From contig NZ_CP033875.1 of NCBI RefSeq assembly GCF_002742645.2, positions 4,008,001 through 4,072,000 of the forward strand: a DNA stretch of 64,000 nt. Direction: 5' to 3'. Under the pieces are notes generated by a model that made no database searches, was not told the DNA's origin, and worked only from the letters and a program-made list of their open reading frames with translations. Below are positions 26,316 through 34,604 of this stretch, in pieces (the stretch's first letter is position 1; the number at the start of each line of letters is the position of its first letter). Position numbers and translations under genes: made by a program. This DNA is from Caulobacter sp. FWC26. Lineage in GTDB: Bacteria > Pseudomonadota > Alphaproteobacteria > Caulobacterales > Caulobacteraceae.

Positions 26316-27226
26316 GCGCCCGCCAGGCCTATGTCGCCTGGCTGGACCACCTGACGCTGGAGCGCCGGGCCTCGCCGCGCACGGTGCGGGCCTATGGCGA
26401 CAATGTCCTGGCCTATCTGAACTTTCTGGAAGCCCATCACGGCGAGGCGCTGAGCCTCTCGGCGATGGCCGAGGTCTCGGCGGCGGATCTTCGCGGCTAC
26501 CTAGCCTTCCGGCGTCAGGGCGAAAACGCACTGGCGCCGCGCTCGCTGTCGCAGGCGCTGTCGTCCATTCGCGCCTTCCACCACTATCTGGACCAGCGCC
26601 ATGGCGTGGCCAACGCCGCCATCGACCTCGTGCGGGGCCCCCGCCTGAAGGTCTCCCTGCCCCGACCGGTTTCGGAAGACCAGGCGCGCGACCTGATCGC
26701 CGAGGCCGCCGAGGACACCGAGCGCGAACCTTGGGAGACCGCTCGCGACGAAGCGGTGCTGACCCTGCTTTGGGGCTGCGGCCTTCGCATCAGCGAGGCG
26801 CTGTCGCTGCGCGAGGCCGACGCCCCGCTCGGCGCCACGCTGCGCATCTTGGGCAAGGGCGGCAAGGTCCGCCTCGTGCCCGTGCTGGACGCGGTGCGCG
26901 ACGCCATCGACCTTTATCGAGACGCGCTCCCGTTCGCGCTGTCGCCGGACGACGCGCTGTTTCGCGCCAAGCGGGGCGGTCCGTTGTCGCCCCGCCACGT
27001 GCAAGGTCTCGTCCAGACCCTTCGCGGCCGGCTCGGGCTCTCGGACCGCGTCACGCCCCACGCCTTCCGGCACGCCTTCGCCACCCATCTGCTAGGGGCG
27101 GGCGCGGACCTGCGGGCGATCCAAGACCTTTTGGGGCACGCGTCGCTGTCGACCACCCAGCGCTATACGGCGGTCGACGCCGCTGGCCTGCTAGCCGCCT
27201 ATCAAGCCGCTCATCCCAAGAGCTGA
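26312..27226 (+). CDS. xerC: Tyrosine recombinase XerC
   Basis: A 304-residue site-specific recombinase that works with XerD at dif. It has an N-terminal SAM-like core-binding domain (about 1-100) and a catalytic domain with the arginine in GCGLRISEALSLR, HAFRHAFATH, GHASLSTTQRYT (nucleophile tyrosine). The GTG start overlaps the DUF484 stop, so they are translationally coupled. Confidence 0.95.
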   Translation: MSARQAYVAWLDHLTLERRASPRTVRAYGDNVLAYLNFLEAHHGEALSLSAMAEVSAADLRGYLAFRRQGENALAPRSLSQALSSIRAFHHYLDQRHGVANAAIDLVRGPRLKVSLPRPVSEDQARDLIAEAAEDTEREPWETARDEAVLTLLWGCGLRISEALSLREADAPLGATLRILGKGGKVRLVPVLDAVRDAIDLYRDALPFALSPDDALFRAKRGGPLSPRHVQGLVQTLRGRLGLSDRVTPHAFRHAFATHLLGAGADLRAIQDLLGHASLSTTQRYTAVDAAGLLAAYQAAHPKS

Positions 27227-27315
27227 CGCCTAGCGCGAACCGCGCCCGCGTTGGTTGTGCAAAAGCCCAATTCGGGTGCGGCAGACTGTCGCCCGAGCCC
27301 CACGGGCGCTTGCCG

Positions 27316-27330
27316 TTAACCGCGATTTTA
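27316..27330 (+). promoter_or_regulatory. CtrA-like half-consensus site upstream of the chemoreceptor gene
   Basis: TTAA, seven bases, then TTTA lies 78 bases before the start of the chemoreceptor gene. The CtrA consensus is TTAA-N7-TTAA, so one base of the second half differs. Motility genes in Caulobacter are often CtrA-controlled. Evidence is weak without an expression or binding test. Confidence 0.3.
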
Positions 27331-27407
27331 CCGCGTCACGTCGTTCTGGGGTTTGAGAAAAAGTACGATTTTCCGTGCCGCGACCGTTCGCCGACGAGGT
27401 CCCCCCC

Positions 27408-29423
27408 ATGAAATTTGATGACCTGAAGATCTCAACCAAGGTTGCGCTGCCGGCCGTCATCCTGACCGTCGTCGCCCTTACGATCGTCGGCATGGACGCG
27501 ATGCAGGCGCGCAAGGTGGAGGCTAACACGGAGGTGCTCGTCCACGAACGCGCGCCCGCCGAGCTGGCCTCTTCGCGCTTCAACCGGCGCCTGATGGGCC
27601 TTGGCTATGCGTCCTATCGCTCTGTGGCCAATGCGGGATCGTCGTCCGAGGCCCGGCAGGCCAGCGACGAGATCGATGAGGCCTACAAGGAGGCCAAGGA
27701 GCAGCTGGCGGAAATCAAGAAGGCCGAGCCGGCTTCGGCGAAAATGGTGGCGGACTTCGGCGCGCGTCTCGAGAAGATCTACACCAGCGCCCGCCAGGGC
27801 GCGGACCTCGGCCTGCAAGACGCCGACGAGGCCGCGATCATGGTCATGGCGGTGATCGATCCCGAAATCGCCGCCCTGAGCAAGGACGTCACCAAGTTCA
27901 CCAACAGCCACAACGACGAAACCCGCGCGATGGTGGAGAAGGCTTCGAAGCAGGCCGCCGCCGGGACGATGTTCTCGATTCTGTTCGGTCTGATCGCGGC
28001 GGGTTCGGCCCTGCTGTTCGCCCTGTGGATCGGCTCGAAGAAGATTGCCGCGCCTCTGATCGCCACGTCCAAGACCATGGACATCCTGGCGCAAGGCTCG
28101 GTCGACGTCGAAGTGCGCGGCGCGGATCGCAAGGACGAGGTCGGCGCCATGGCCCGCTCGGTCCAGGTGTTCAAGGACAACGCCGTGGCCCTGCGCACCG
28201 CCGAGGCCGCTCAGCAGCGCGCCAGCGCCGAAGTGGAGGCCGAGCGCCGTCGCAACCAGGAACTTGCCGAGGCCGCCGCCAAGGAGCAGGCCATGGTCAT
28301 GGAAGCCATCGCCGGCGGCTTGGCCCGCCTGTCGGACGGCGACCTGACCTACCGCCTGGATCAGCAGTTCCCCGAGGCCTACAAGCGCCTGCAGAACGAT
28401 TTCAACGGCGCGATCGCCCAGCTGGAAGAGGCCATGGGCACGATCGTCCATGCCGCCAACAGCATCGGCGCGGGCTCGGACGAAATCGCCTCGGCCGCGG
28501 ACGACCTGTCGCGCCGCAGCGAGCAGCAGGCCGCCAGCCTGGAAGAAACCGCCGCCGCTTTGGACGAGATCACCGCCACGGTGAAGCGCTCGTCGGCCGG
28601 CGCTCTGGAAGCCAGCAAGGTGGTCGGTTCCACCCGTTCGGACGCCGAGCGCTCCAGCGTCGTGGTCCGCAACGCCGTCGACGCCATGAACCAGATCGAA
28701 AAGTCGTCGCAGTCGATTAGCCAGATCATCGGCGTGATCGACGAGATCGCCTTCCAGACCAACCTCCTGGCGCTGAACGCCGGGGTCGAGGCCGCCCGCG
28801 CGGGTGAAGCCGGCCGAGGCTTCGCCGTCGTCGCTCAGGAAGTCCGCGCCCTGGCCCAACGCTCGGCCGACGCCGCCAAGGAGATCAAGACCCTGATCTC
28901 GACCTCGTCGCAGCAGGTCAACCAAGGTGTGTCGATGGTCGGCCAGACCGGCGAGGCCCTGGAGGCCATCGTCACCAAGGTCGGCGAGATTGACGCTCTG
29001 GTCAGCGAAATCGCTGCGTCGGGCCAGGAGCAGGCCACCGGCCTGAACCAGGTCAACGCCGCCGTCAACCAGATGGACCAGACCGTCCAGCAGAACGCCG
29101 CCATGGTCGAGCAATCGACCGCCGCCTCGCACGCGCTGAAGAGCGAAGCGGGCAATCTGATGCAGATGATCTCGAAGTTCCGCGTGCAGGGCTCGGCGAG
29201 CATGGCGGTCGCCGGCGGCTCAAAGCGCGCCAGCCGCCCCACCGCCCCGCCGCCTGCGGCCCGCGCCCCGGCGCCCGCGCCCGTCGCGAAGGGCCCGGCC
29301 CTAGCCAGCGCCACCAGCCGCCCGGGCGCCAATCCCGTCGCGGCCGCCCAGGCCAAGCTGGCCAGCTTCGCCAAGAGCTCGGCCGCGCCGGCCGCCTCTG
29401 CCGACGACTGGGAAGAGTTCTAA
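27408..29423 (+). CDS. Methyl-accepting chemotaxis protein
   Basis: A 671-residue chemoreceptor starting at ATG 27408. TM1 is at about residues 11-30 and TM2 at about 185-210, with a periplasmic four-helix-like sensor between. HAMP follows TM2. The signalling tip IDEIAFQTNLLALNAGVE is near residue 445, with flanking methylation-type helices. The proline/alanine linker of about 60 residues at the end leads to a C-terminal DDWEEF, which fits the xWxxF tether recognised by CheR/CheB. Its ligand is unknown. No che cluster is present in the window. Confidence 0.93.
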   Translation: MKFDDLKISTKVALPAVILTVVALTIVGMDAMQARKVEANTEVLVHERAPAELASSRFNRRLMGLGYASYRSVANAGSSSEARQASDEIDEAYKEAKEQLAEIKKAEPASAKMVADFGARLEKIYTSARQGADLGLQDADEAAIMVMAVIDPEIAALSKDVTKFTNSHNDETRAMVEKASKQAAAGTMFSILFGLIAAGSALLFALWIGSKKIAAPLIATSKTMDILAQGSVDVEVRGADRKDEVGAMARSVQVFKDNAVALRTAEAAQQRASAEVEAERRRNQELAEAAAKEQAMVMEAIAGGLARLSDGDLTYRLDQQFPEAYKRLQNDFNGAIAQLEEAMGTIVHAANSIGAGSDEIASAADDLSRRSEQQAASLEETAAALDEITATVKRSSAGALEASKVVGSTRSDAERSSVVVRNAVDAMNQIEKSSQSISQIIGVIDEIAFQTNLLALNAGVEAARAGEAGRGFAVVAQEVRALAQRSADAAKEIKTLISTSSQQVNQGVSMVGQTGEALEAIVTKVGEIDALVSEIAASGQEQATGLNQVNAAVNQMDQTVQQNAAMVEQSTAASHALKSEAGNLMQMISKFRVQGSASMAVAGGSKRASRPTAPPPAARAPAPAPVAKGPALASATSRPGANPVAAAQAKLASFAKSSAAPAASADDWEEF

Positions 29424-29488
29424 GCCGCTTGAGTACCGCGTAAGCCCCGCCCATCCCCTCGGCGGGGTCCCTCCCCGAAAGCAGATTG

Positions 29489-29519
29489 GCCCCGCCTTCC
29501 CTCAAGGCGGGGCCTTTTT
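29489..29519 (+). terminator. Terminator of the chemoreceptor gene
   Basis: GCCCCGCCTT (29489-29498) and AAGGCGGGGC (29504-29513) form a ten-base-pair stem with a five-base loop and then a T-tract. Confidence 0.9.
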
Positions 29520-29546
29520 CGTTCAAGCGCGCTGCAACGCCGAGAC

Positions 29547-29581
29547 AAAAAAGGCGGGGCTTCGCCTCGCGAAACCCCGCC
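29547..29581 (-). terminator. Terminator of lpdA
   Basis: On the minus strand GGCGGGGTTTCGC pairs with GCGAAGCCCCGCC around three bases, with one G-T pair, and ends in TTTTTT. It starts 25 bases past the lpdA stop. Confidence 0.93.
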
Positions 29582-29605
29582 TCCAAGGCTTGATGAGAGC
29601 CGTCC

Positions 29606-31006
29606 TTAGGCCTGCATCGTCCAGCCTTCGACGCCCATGGCCGCCTGGCGCAGGGCTTCCGAGCGGGTCGGGTGCGGGTGACAGGTACGGGCCACGTCTT
29701 CCGACGCCCCGCCGAACTCCATGGCGACGCAGTATTCGGCGATCATGTCGCCGACGTTCGGGCCGACCATGTGGGCGCCGAGGATGCGATCGGTCTTGGC
29801 GTCGGCCAGGATCTTCACGAAGCCGTCGGTCTCGTGGTTGATCTTGGCGCGGCTGTTGGCCAGGAACGGGAACTTGCCGACCTTGTACGCGACGCCCGCC
29901 GCCTTCAGATCGTCTTCGGTCTGACCGACCGTGGCCACTTCGGGGCTCGTGTAAACGACGCCCGGGATGATGCCGTAGTTCACGTGGCCAGCCTTGCCCG
30001 CGATCATCTCGATGCAGGCCACGCCTTCGTCCTCGGCCTTGTGGGCCAGCATCGGACCCGAGGTGACGTCGCCGACCACCCACACGCCCGCAACGCCGGT
30101 CTTGAAGTGGTCGTTGGCGATCATCCCGCGCTTGTCCGGCGTGATGCCCACCGTCTCCAGGCCCAAGCCTTGGGTGTAGGGGCGACGGCCGATGGCGACC
30201 AGCACGTAGTCGGCCTCGATCGCCTGGGCCTCGCCGCCGGCGACCGGCTCGAAGCTCAGCTTCACGCCCTTGGCCGAAGCGGCCGCGCCGGTGACCTTGG
30301 CGCCCAGCTGGAACTTGAAGCCTTGCTTGACCAGGATCTTCTGGAAGGCGTTGGCCACTTCGGTGTCGGTGCCCGGGAGGATGCGATCCAGGTACTCGAC
30401 CACGGTGACTTCCGCGCCCAGGCGCTTCCAGACCGAGCCCAGCTCCAGACCGATGACGCCGGCGCCGACGACGACCAGGTGCTTGGGCACTTCCGGCAGC
30501 GACAGGGCGCCGGTGGAGTCGATGATGCGCTTGTTGTCGACGGTCACGCCCGGAAGCGGGGTCGGCTCCGAGCCGGTGGCGATGACGATGTTCTTGGTTT
30601 CGAGGGTGGTTTCCGAACCATCCTCGGCCTTGACCACGACCTTGCCGACGCCGTCGATGCGGCCCCAGCCCTTCACGTAGTCGACCTTGTTCTTCTTCAT
30701 CAGGAACTCGACGCCCTTGGTCAGGGCTTCGACGCTCTCGGCCTTCTGGGCCATCATCTGGGGCAGGTTCAGCTTCGGCTTCACCTCGATGCCCAGCTTG
30801 GCGAACTCAGGCCCCGTCGCGGCGGCGTACAGTTCCGAGGCGTGCAGCAGGGCCTTCGAGGGCATGCAGCCGACGTTCAGGCAGGTGCCGCCCAGCTTGC
30901 CGCGGCCTTCGACGATCGCGACCTTCAGGCCCAGCTGGCCAGCGCGGATCGCCGCGTTGTAGCCACCAGGACCGCCACCGATGATGACGACGTCGTACTG
31001 AGCCAT
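29606..31006 (-). CDS. lpdA: Dihydrolipoyl dehydrogenase (E3)
   Basis: A 466-residue FAD enzyme that re-oxidises dihydrolipoamide of the 2-oxoglutarate dehydrogenase complex. The FAD motif is GGGPGG (10-15), and the redox pair is C42 and C47 in GGTCLNVGC. The NAD domain has [12 protein letters not shown], and the C-terminus carries the His-Glu pair in CHPHPTRSE. It lies downstream of odhB but separated by three other genes, two on the opposite strand, so it needs its own promoter in 31007-31249. Confidence 0.95.
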   Translation of the reverse strand: MAQYDVVIIGGGPGGYNAAIRAGQLGLKVAIVEGRGKLGGTCLNVGCMPSKALLHASELYAAATGPEFAKLGIEVKPKLNLPQMMAQKAESVEALTKGVEFLMKKNKVDYVKGWGRIDGVGKVVVKAEDGSETTLETKNIVIATGSEPTPLPGVTVDNKRIIDSTGALSLPEVPKHLVVVGAGVIGLELGSVWKRLGAEVTVVEYLDRILPGTDTEVANAFQKILVKQGFKFQLGAKVTGAAASAKGVKLSFEPVAGGEAQAIEADYVLVAIGRRPYTQGLGLETVGITPDKRGMIANDHFKTGVAGVWVVGDVTSGPMLAHKAEDEGVACIEMIAGKAGHVNYGIIPGVVYTSPEVATVGQTEDDLKAAGVAYKVGKFPFLANSRAKINHETDGFVKILADAKTDRILGAHMVGPNVGDMIAEYCVAMEFGGASEDVARTCHPHPTRSEALRQAAMGVEGWTMQA

Positions 31007-31249
31007 GGGTGTATCGCCTTCAGGACGCGCCGGAAGCGGCGCCGGACAAATATGGGGCCTCGCCGGCCGCTTTGTCAGACCTCTGGAGGCGCGTGTTCCT
31101 TAGAGGGAACCAGGCCAAAACGGAACCCGCTTTCGACGCGCCCGGCCTTGAAAATCAAGGAGAATGGGCAGTCTTCCTGGAGCCGCGCCCCTTCCCTGCC
31201 GCCCACGACGCAGCCTAACCTTGCGGGCTCGTCCGGAGACCGTCGCATC

Positions 31250-32095
31250 GTGTTGAAATCCGCCGCCCTCGCCCTGGCTGTTCTTTGCGCTTCGGGCGCG
31301 TCCGCCGCCGCCGCCCAAGCCGTCCCCGAAGGAACGCCGATCGTCATCGGTCAGTCGCTGACGATCGAGTCGAAGGTTCTCTCCCAGACCCGGCGGATCA
31401 ACGTCCACCTGCCGCCGGAGTACGCGAGCTCGGGTAAGACCTATCCGGTGCTGTACCTGCTGGACGGCGGCGAGAAGGAGGACTTCCCGCACATCGCCGG
31501 CCTGGCCCAGCTGGGCGAGCTGTCCTGGACCTATCGCGAGATGATCGTGGTCGGGATAGAGGGTATCGACCGTCGCCATGACCTGACCCACCCGACCACT
31601 GTCGCCGAGGAGAAGGCCGACTATCCGACCACCGGCGGCTCGGCCGCCTACCGCCGCTTCCTGGCCGAAGAGCTGAAGCCCTGGGTCGCGGCCCGCTACC
31701 GGGTCAGCAGCGAAAGCGCGATCATCGGGGAGAGCCTGGCGGGCCTGTTCGTGGTCGAGACCTTCCTGAAGCAGCCGACCCTGTTCGACGCCTATATCGC
31801 CGCCAGCCCCAGCCTGTGGTGGAGCGACCAGGCCCTGGCGCGCGGCGCGGCGGCGGATCTGGCCAAATGGCCGGTGGGTGGGCCGCGCAAGCTCTATCTG
31901 ACCATCGGTGACGAGGGGACCACGATGCAGGCGGGCGTCGACAAGGTGGTGGTGGCGATCGGCGCGGCCAAGCCAGCGGGCCTAACGTTTGTCTACGACC
32001 CGATGCATCAGGAGCACCACAGCACGATTTACCATCCAGCCGCTCTGAAGGCCTTCCGCAGCGTCTGGCCCGGCCCCCGCCCGAACTCGAACTGA
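31250..32095 (+). CDS. Secreted esterase (esterase-D/enterobactin-esterase-like)
   Basis: A 281-residue hydrolase starting at GTG 31250, with GGAG twelve bases upstream. A signal peptide ends near SAAAAQA. The strand order RRINVHLPPEYASS, YPVLYLLDGG, the nucleophile elbow IGESLAG and a late His-rich loop (MHQEHHST) match the esterase-D/Fes superfamily. Substrates range from S-formylglutathione to siderophore esters; none is implied here. The frame extends far upstream as a shadow of lpdA. Confidence 0.82.
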   Translation: MLKSAALALAVLCASGASAAAAQAVPEGTPIVIGQSLTIESKVLSQTRRINVHLPPEYASSGKTYPVLYLLDGGEKEDFPHIAGLAQLGELSWTYREMIVVGIEGIDRRHDLTHPTTVAEEKADYPTTGGSAAYRRFLAEELKPWVAARYRVSSESAIIGESLAGLFVVETFLKQPTLFDAYIAASPSLWWSDQALARGAAADLAKWPVGGPRKLYLTIGDEGTTMQAGVDKVVVAIGAAKPAGLTFVYDPMHQEHHSTIYHPAALKAFRSVWPGPRPNSN

Positions 32096-32160
32096 GCTTT
32101 GCCACAGGCCTGACATCGCGGCGCCTGGAGAGCGCCACCGATCGGTGACGTCATGTCGGC

Positions 32161-32892
32161 ATGACCTCGCGTATCCGTCTTTTCGCCGCTCTCACCGTCT
32201 TGGCCCTCGCCGCCGGCGCGGCCCTGTCCGCGCCGGCTCGCGACCATCAGATTCCGATCGCCAGCGCCAAGCCTGGCGACACCCTCGCGGTGCTCTATTC
32301 GGGCGATGGCGGCTGGGGACCGCTCGACCAGGTCGTCGCCCGCCACCTGGCCGATGGCGGCGTGCCGACAATCGGTTTCAACTCGCTGACCTATTTCCGC
32401 ACCAACCGCTCACCCGATGGCGTGGCCGGCGACTTGGCCGGCGCCGTGCGCAAGTACGAAGCCCTGTGGGGCCGCAAGAACGTGGTGCTGATCGGCTATT
32501 CGTTCGGGGCCGACGCCCTGCCGGCGATTATACCGCGACTGCCAAGCGACGTGCGTGCGCGGATCAGTCACGTGGTGCTGATCGGCACGGGGCCGGTCGG
32601 CGATCTGCGCTTCCATCCGCTCAGCTGGTTGAACCTGGCCCCGCGTGACTCGTTCGCGGTGGCCCCGGCGATCGCGGCGCTGAAGGACGTGAAGATCACT
32701 TGCATCTACGGCGACAAGGAGCGTCACGACATCTGCCCCACGCTTACGGACGCTCAGGTCGCCAAGATCCGCCTGCCCGGTGGCCACCACTTCGACGGCG
32801 ACTATGCAAGATTGGGCGAGGCGGTGCTGACGGCTAGCCGATCGGCTGACCAATCTTCGAGCACGAGGCTGGAACCCGCTCGAACGCCTTGA
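32161..32892 (+). CDS. AcvB/VirJ-family serine hydrolase
   Basis: A 243-residue exported protein with a signal peptide of about 24 residues (AGAALSAPA). It has the VirJ-family marks YSGDGGW, NSLTYF and the nucleophile elbow GYSFGADALP. A disulfide is likely between C234-type tail residues only if paired; two cysteines occur in TCIYGDKERHDICP. In Agrobacterium and Rhizobium, AcvB-type enzymes hydrolyse lysyl-phosphatidylglycerol, so a membrane-lipid role is more likely than type IV secretion. No lpiA-like gene is adjacent. Confidence 0.82.
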   Translation: MTSRIRLFAALTVLALAAGAALSAPARDHQIPIASAKPGDTLAVLYSGDGGWGPLDQVVARHLADGGVPTIGFNSLTYFRTNRSPDGVAGDLAGAVRKYEALWGRKNVVLIGYSFGADALPAIIPRLPSDVRARISHVVLIGTGPVGDLRFHPLSWLNLAPRDSFAVAPAIAALKDVKITCIYGDKERHDICPTLTDAQVAKIRLPGGHHFDGDYARLGEAVLTASRSADQSSSTRLEPARTP

Positions 32893-32904
32893 CGCAGCCT
32901 TTAA

Positions 32905-33249
32905 TCAAAGCGGCGCGGCCAACCCATGCTTGGCCGCCAGATAGCGGGTGATCGGCCGGGCGTCGGTCAGGAACGACAGGCCTTTGGACGCTTGGATTTC
33001 GCCGTGCGGACCCGCGTCCGGCGCGGCCTGCGCCAGGATCAGGGTCGGGGCGTTCTGGTGGTCTTCGCCCAACCGCTCGACGAGGATCGCCCGCGGGCGG
33101 GCATAACCGACATAGACGATCTCCAGCATCTCGCGCAGCGCGGGATAGGTCGCCAGATACCCTTCCATCATCGCGCAGTCGGGACAGAAGCGCTCGGCGC
33201 CCTCCTTCTCGAAGTGCGGCTTGAGCAGATAGAGCGTGTCCTTGGCCAT
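32905..33249 (-). CDS. DUF3088 family protein
   Basis: A 114-residue protein with the DUF3088 opening KDTLYLLKPHFEKEG followed by RFCPDCAMMEGYLATYP. The CxxC pair and overall fold resemble thioredoxin/glutaredoxin-like proteins, but no function is established. It is on the same strand as odhB but behind a hairpin. Confidence 0.8.
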   Translation of the reverse strand: MAKDTLYLLKPHFEKEGAERFCPDCAMMEGYLATYPALREMLEIVYVGYARPRAILVERLGEDHQNAPTLILAQAAPDAGPHGEIQASKGLSFLTDARPITRYLAAKHGLAAPL

Positions 33250-33273
33250 CGCATGGGATCCTGAAATGCGAAC

Positions 33274-33298
33274 GGCCCCGACGTAGGACGCCGGGGCC
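33274..33298 (-). terminator. Hairpin downstream of odhB
   Basis: GGCCCCG and CGGGGCC form a seven-base-pair stem with an 11-base loop. A second small hairpin of AAGCTTC and GAAGCTT lies between it and the odhB stop. The T-tract is poor (ttcgcattt on the minus strand), so termination may be weak. Confidence 0.5.
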
Positions 33299-33335
33299 GC
33301 GAATGCAAAGAAGCCTTGGAAGCTTCTTGTGAAGC

Positions 33336-34544
33336 TTAGAGCTCCAGCAGCAGGCGCTGCGGGTCTTCGATGGCTTCCTTGACCTTCACGAGGAAGGTCA
33401 CCGCGCCGGCGCCGTCGACGATGCGGTGATCGTAGGACAGAGCCAGGTACATCATCGGGCGGATCTCGATCTTGCCGTTGATGACCATCGGACGTTCCTT
33501 GATGGCGTGCATGCCGAGGATCCCCGACTGCGGCGCGTTCAGGATCGGGGTCGACATCAGCGAGCCGTAGATGCCGCCGTTGGTGATCGTGAAGGTGCCG
33601 CCCTGCATGTCCTCGATCGCCAGCTGGCCGTTGCGGGCGCGCTTGCCGAGGTCGCCGATGGTCTTCTCGATCCCGGCCAGGTTCAGGGCGTCAGCGTCAC
33701 GGACGACCGGAACCACCAGACCCTTATCGGTGCCGACGGCGACGCCGATATCGTAGTGGTTCTTGTAGATCACGTCCTGCCCGTCGATCTCGGCGTTGAC
33801 GTCCGGGATCGCCTTCAGGGCCGCGACGCAGGCCTTCACGAAGAACGACATGAAGCCCAGCTTCACGCCGTGCTGCTTTTCGAAGACGTCCTTGTACTGG
33901 GCGCGCAGGGCCATCACGGCGCTCATGTCGACCTCGTTGAAGGTCGTCAGCATGGCGGCGGTGTTCTGGGCTTCCTTCAGGCGGCGAGCGATCGTCTGAC
34001 GCAGGCGCGTCATCTTCACGCGCTCTTCGCGCTCGTGCAGGGCGCGCGGCGCGGCCGCAGCGGCGGCCGGAGCCGGGGCGGCGGCGCGAGCTTCCAGGGC
34101 GGCCAGGGCGTCGCCCTTGGTCACGCGGCCGTCCTTGCCGGTGCCGGCGACCTTAGACAGGTCAAGGCCCGTTTCGGCGGCGATGCGAGCCGGGGCCGGG
34201 CTGACCGGAGCAGCGGCGGGAGCCGCGGCCACGGGAGCGGCCGCCGGAGCCGGGGCCGGCTTCGGCGCTTCAGCGGCCTTCGGGGCGGCGGGAGCGGCCG
34301 CCGCCGCAGCGCCTTCGCTAACCACGCCCAGGACAGTGCCCGGAACAACCGTCGCGCCTTCCTCGGCGCCGATGGCCGACAGCACGCCGTCGGCGGGCGA
34401 GGCGACCTCGAGCGAAACCTTGTCCGTTTCCAACTCGACGAGGATCTCGTCCTTCTTCACGGCCTCACCGACCTTCTTGGTCCAGCGCGCCACCGTGGCT
34501 TCGGTGACGGATTCGCCGAGGGCGGGCGTATTGATGTCGGCCAT
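33336..34544 (-). CDS. odhB: 2-oxoglutarate dehydrogenase E2 (dihydrolipoyl succinyltransferase)
   Basis: A 402-residue core enzyme. It has a lipoyl domain (residues 1-78, [11 protein letters not shown] with the lipoylated lysine), an Ala/Pro-rich linker, the E3-binding domain (about 115-150), and a catalytic domain ending [15 protein letters not shown], the His-Asp signature. It follows odhA closely on the minus strand, so the two are one operon. Confidence 0.95.
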   Translation of the reverse strand: MADINTPALGESVTEATVARWTKKVGEAVKKDEILVELETDKVSLEVASPADGVLSAIGAEEGATVVPGTVLGVVSEGAAAAAAPAAPKAAEAPKPAPAPAAAPVAAAPAAAPVSPAPARIAAETGLDLSKVAGTGKDGRVTKGDALAALEARAAAPAPAAAAAAPRALHEREERVKMTRLRQTIARRLKEAQNTAAMLTTFNEVDMSAVMALRAQYKDVFEKQHGVKLGFMSFFVKACVAALKAIPDVNAEIDGQDVIYKNHYDIGVAVGTDKGLVVPVVRDADALNLAGIEKTIGDLGKRARNGQLAIEDMQGGTFTITNGGIYGSLMSTPILNAPQSGILGMHAIKERPMVINGKIEIRPMMYLALSYDHRIVDGAGAVTFLVKVKEAIEDPQRLLLEL

Positions 34545-34604
34545 GGGGCTTTCCGAGTCTCTCTTGCTTGGTCCGGCGGGTTTCTTGGGTACGACAGCCC
34601 TCGC

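Noticed and set aside
29672-31249. The upstream part of the long frame ending at 32095
   Set aside because: Residues before the GTG at 31250 are antisense to lpdA; a signal peptide begins at 31250, so only the end is coding.
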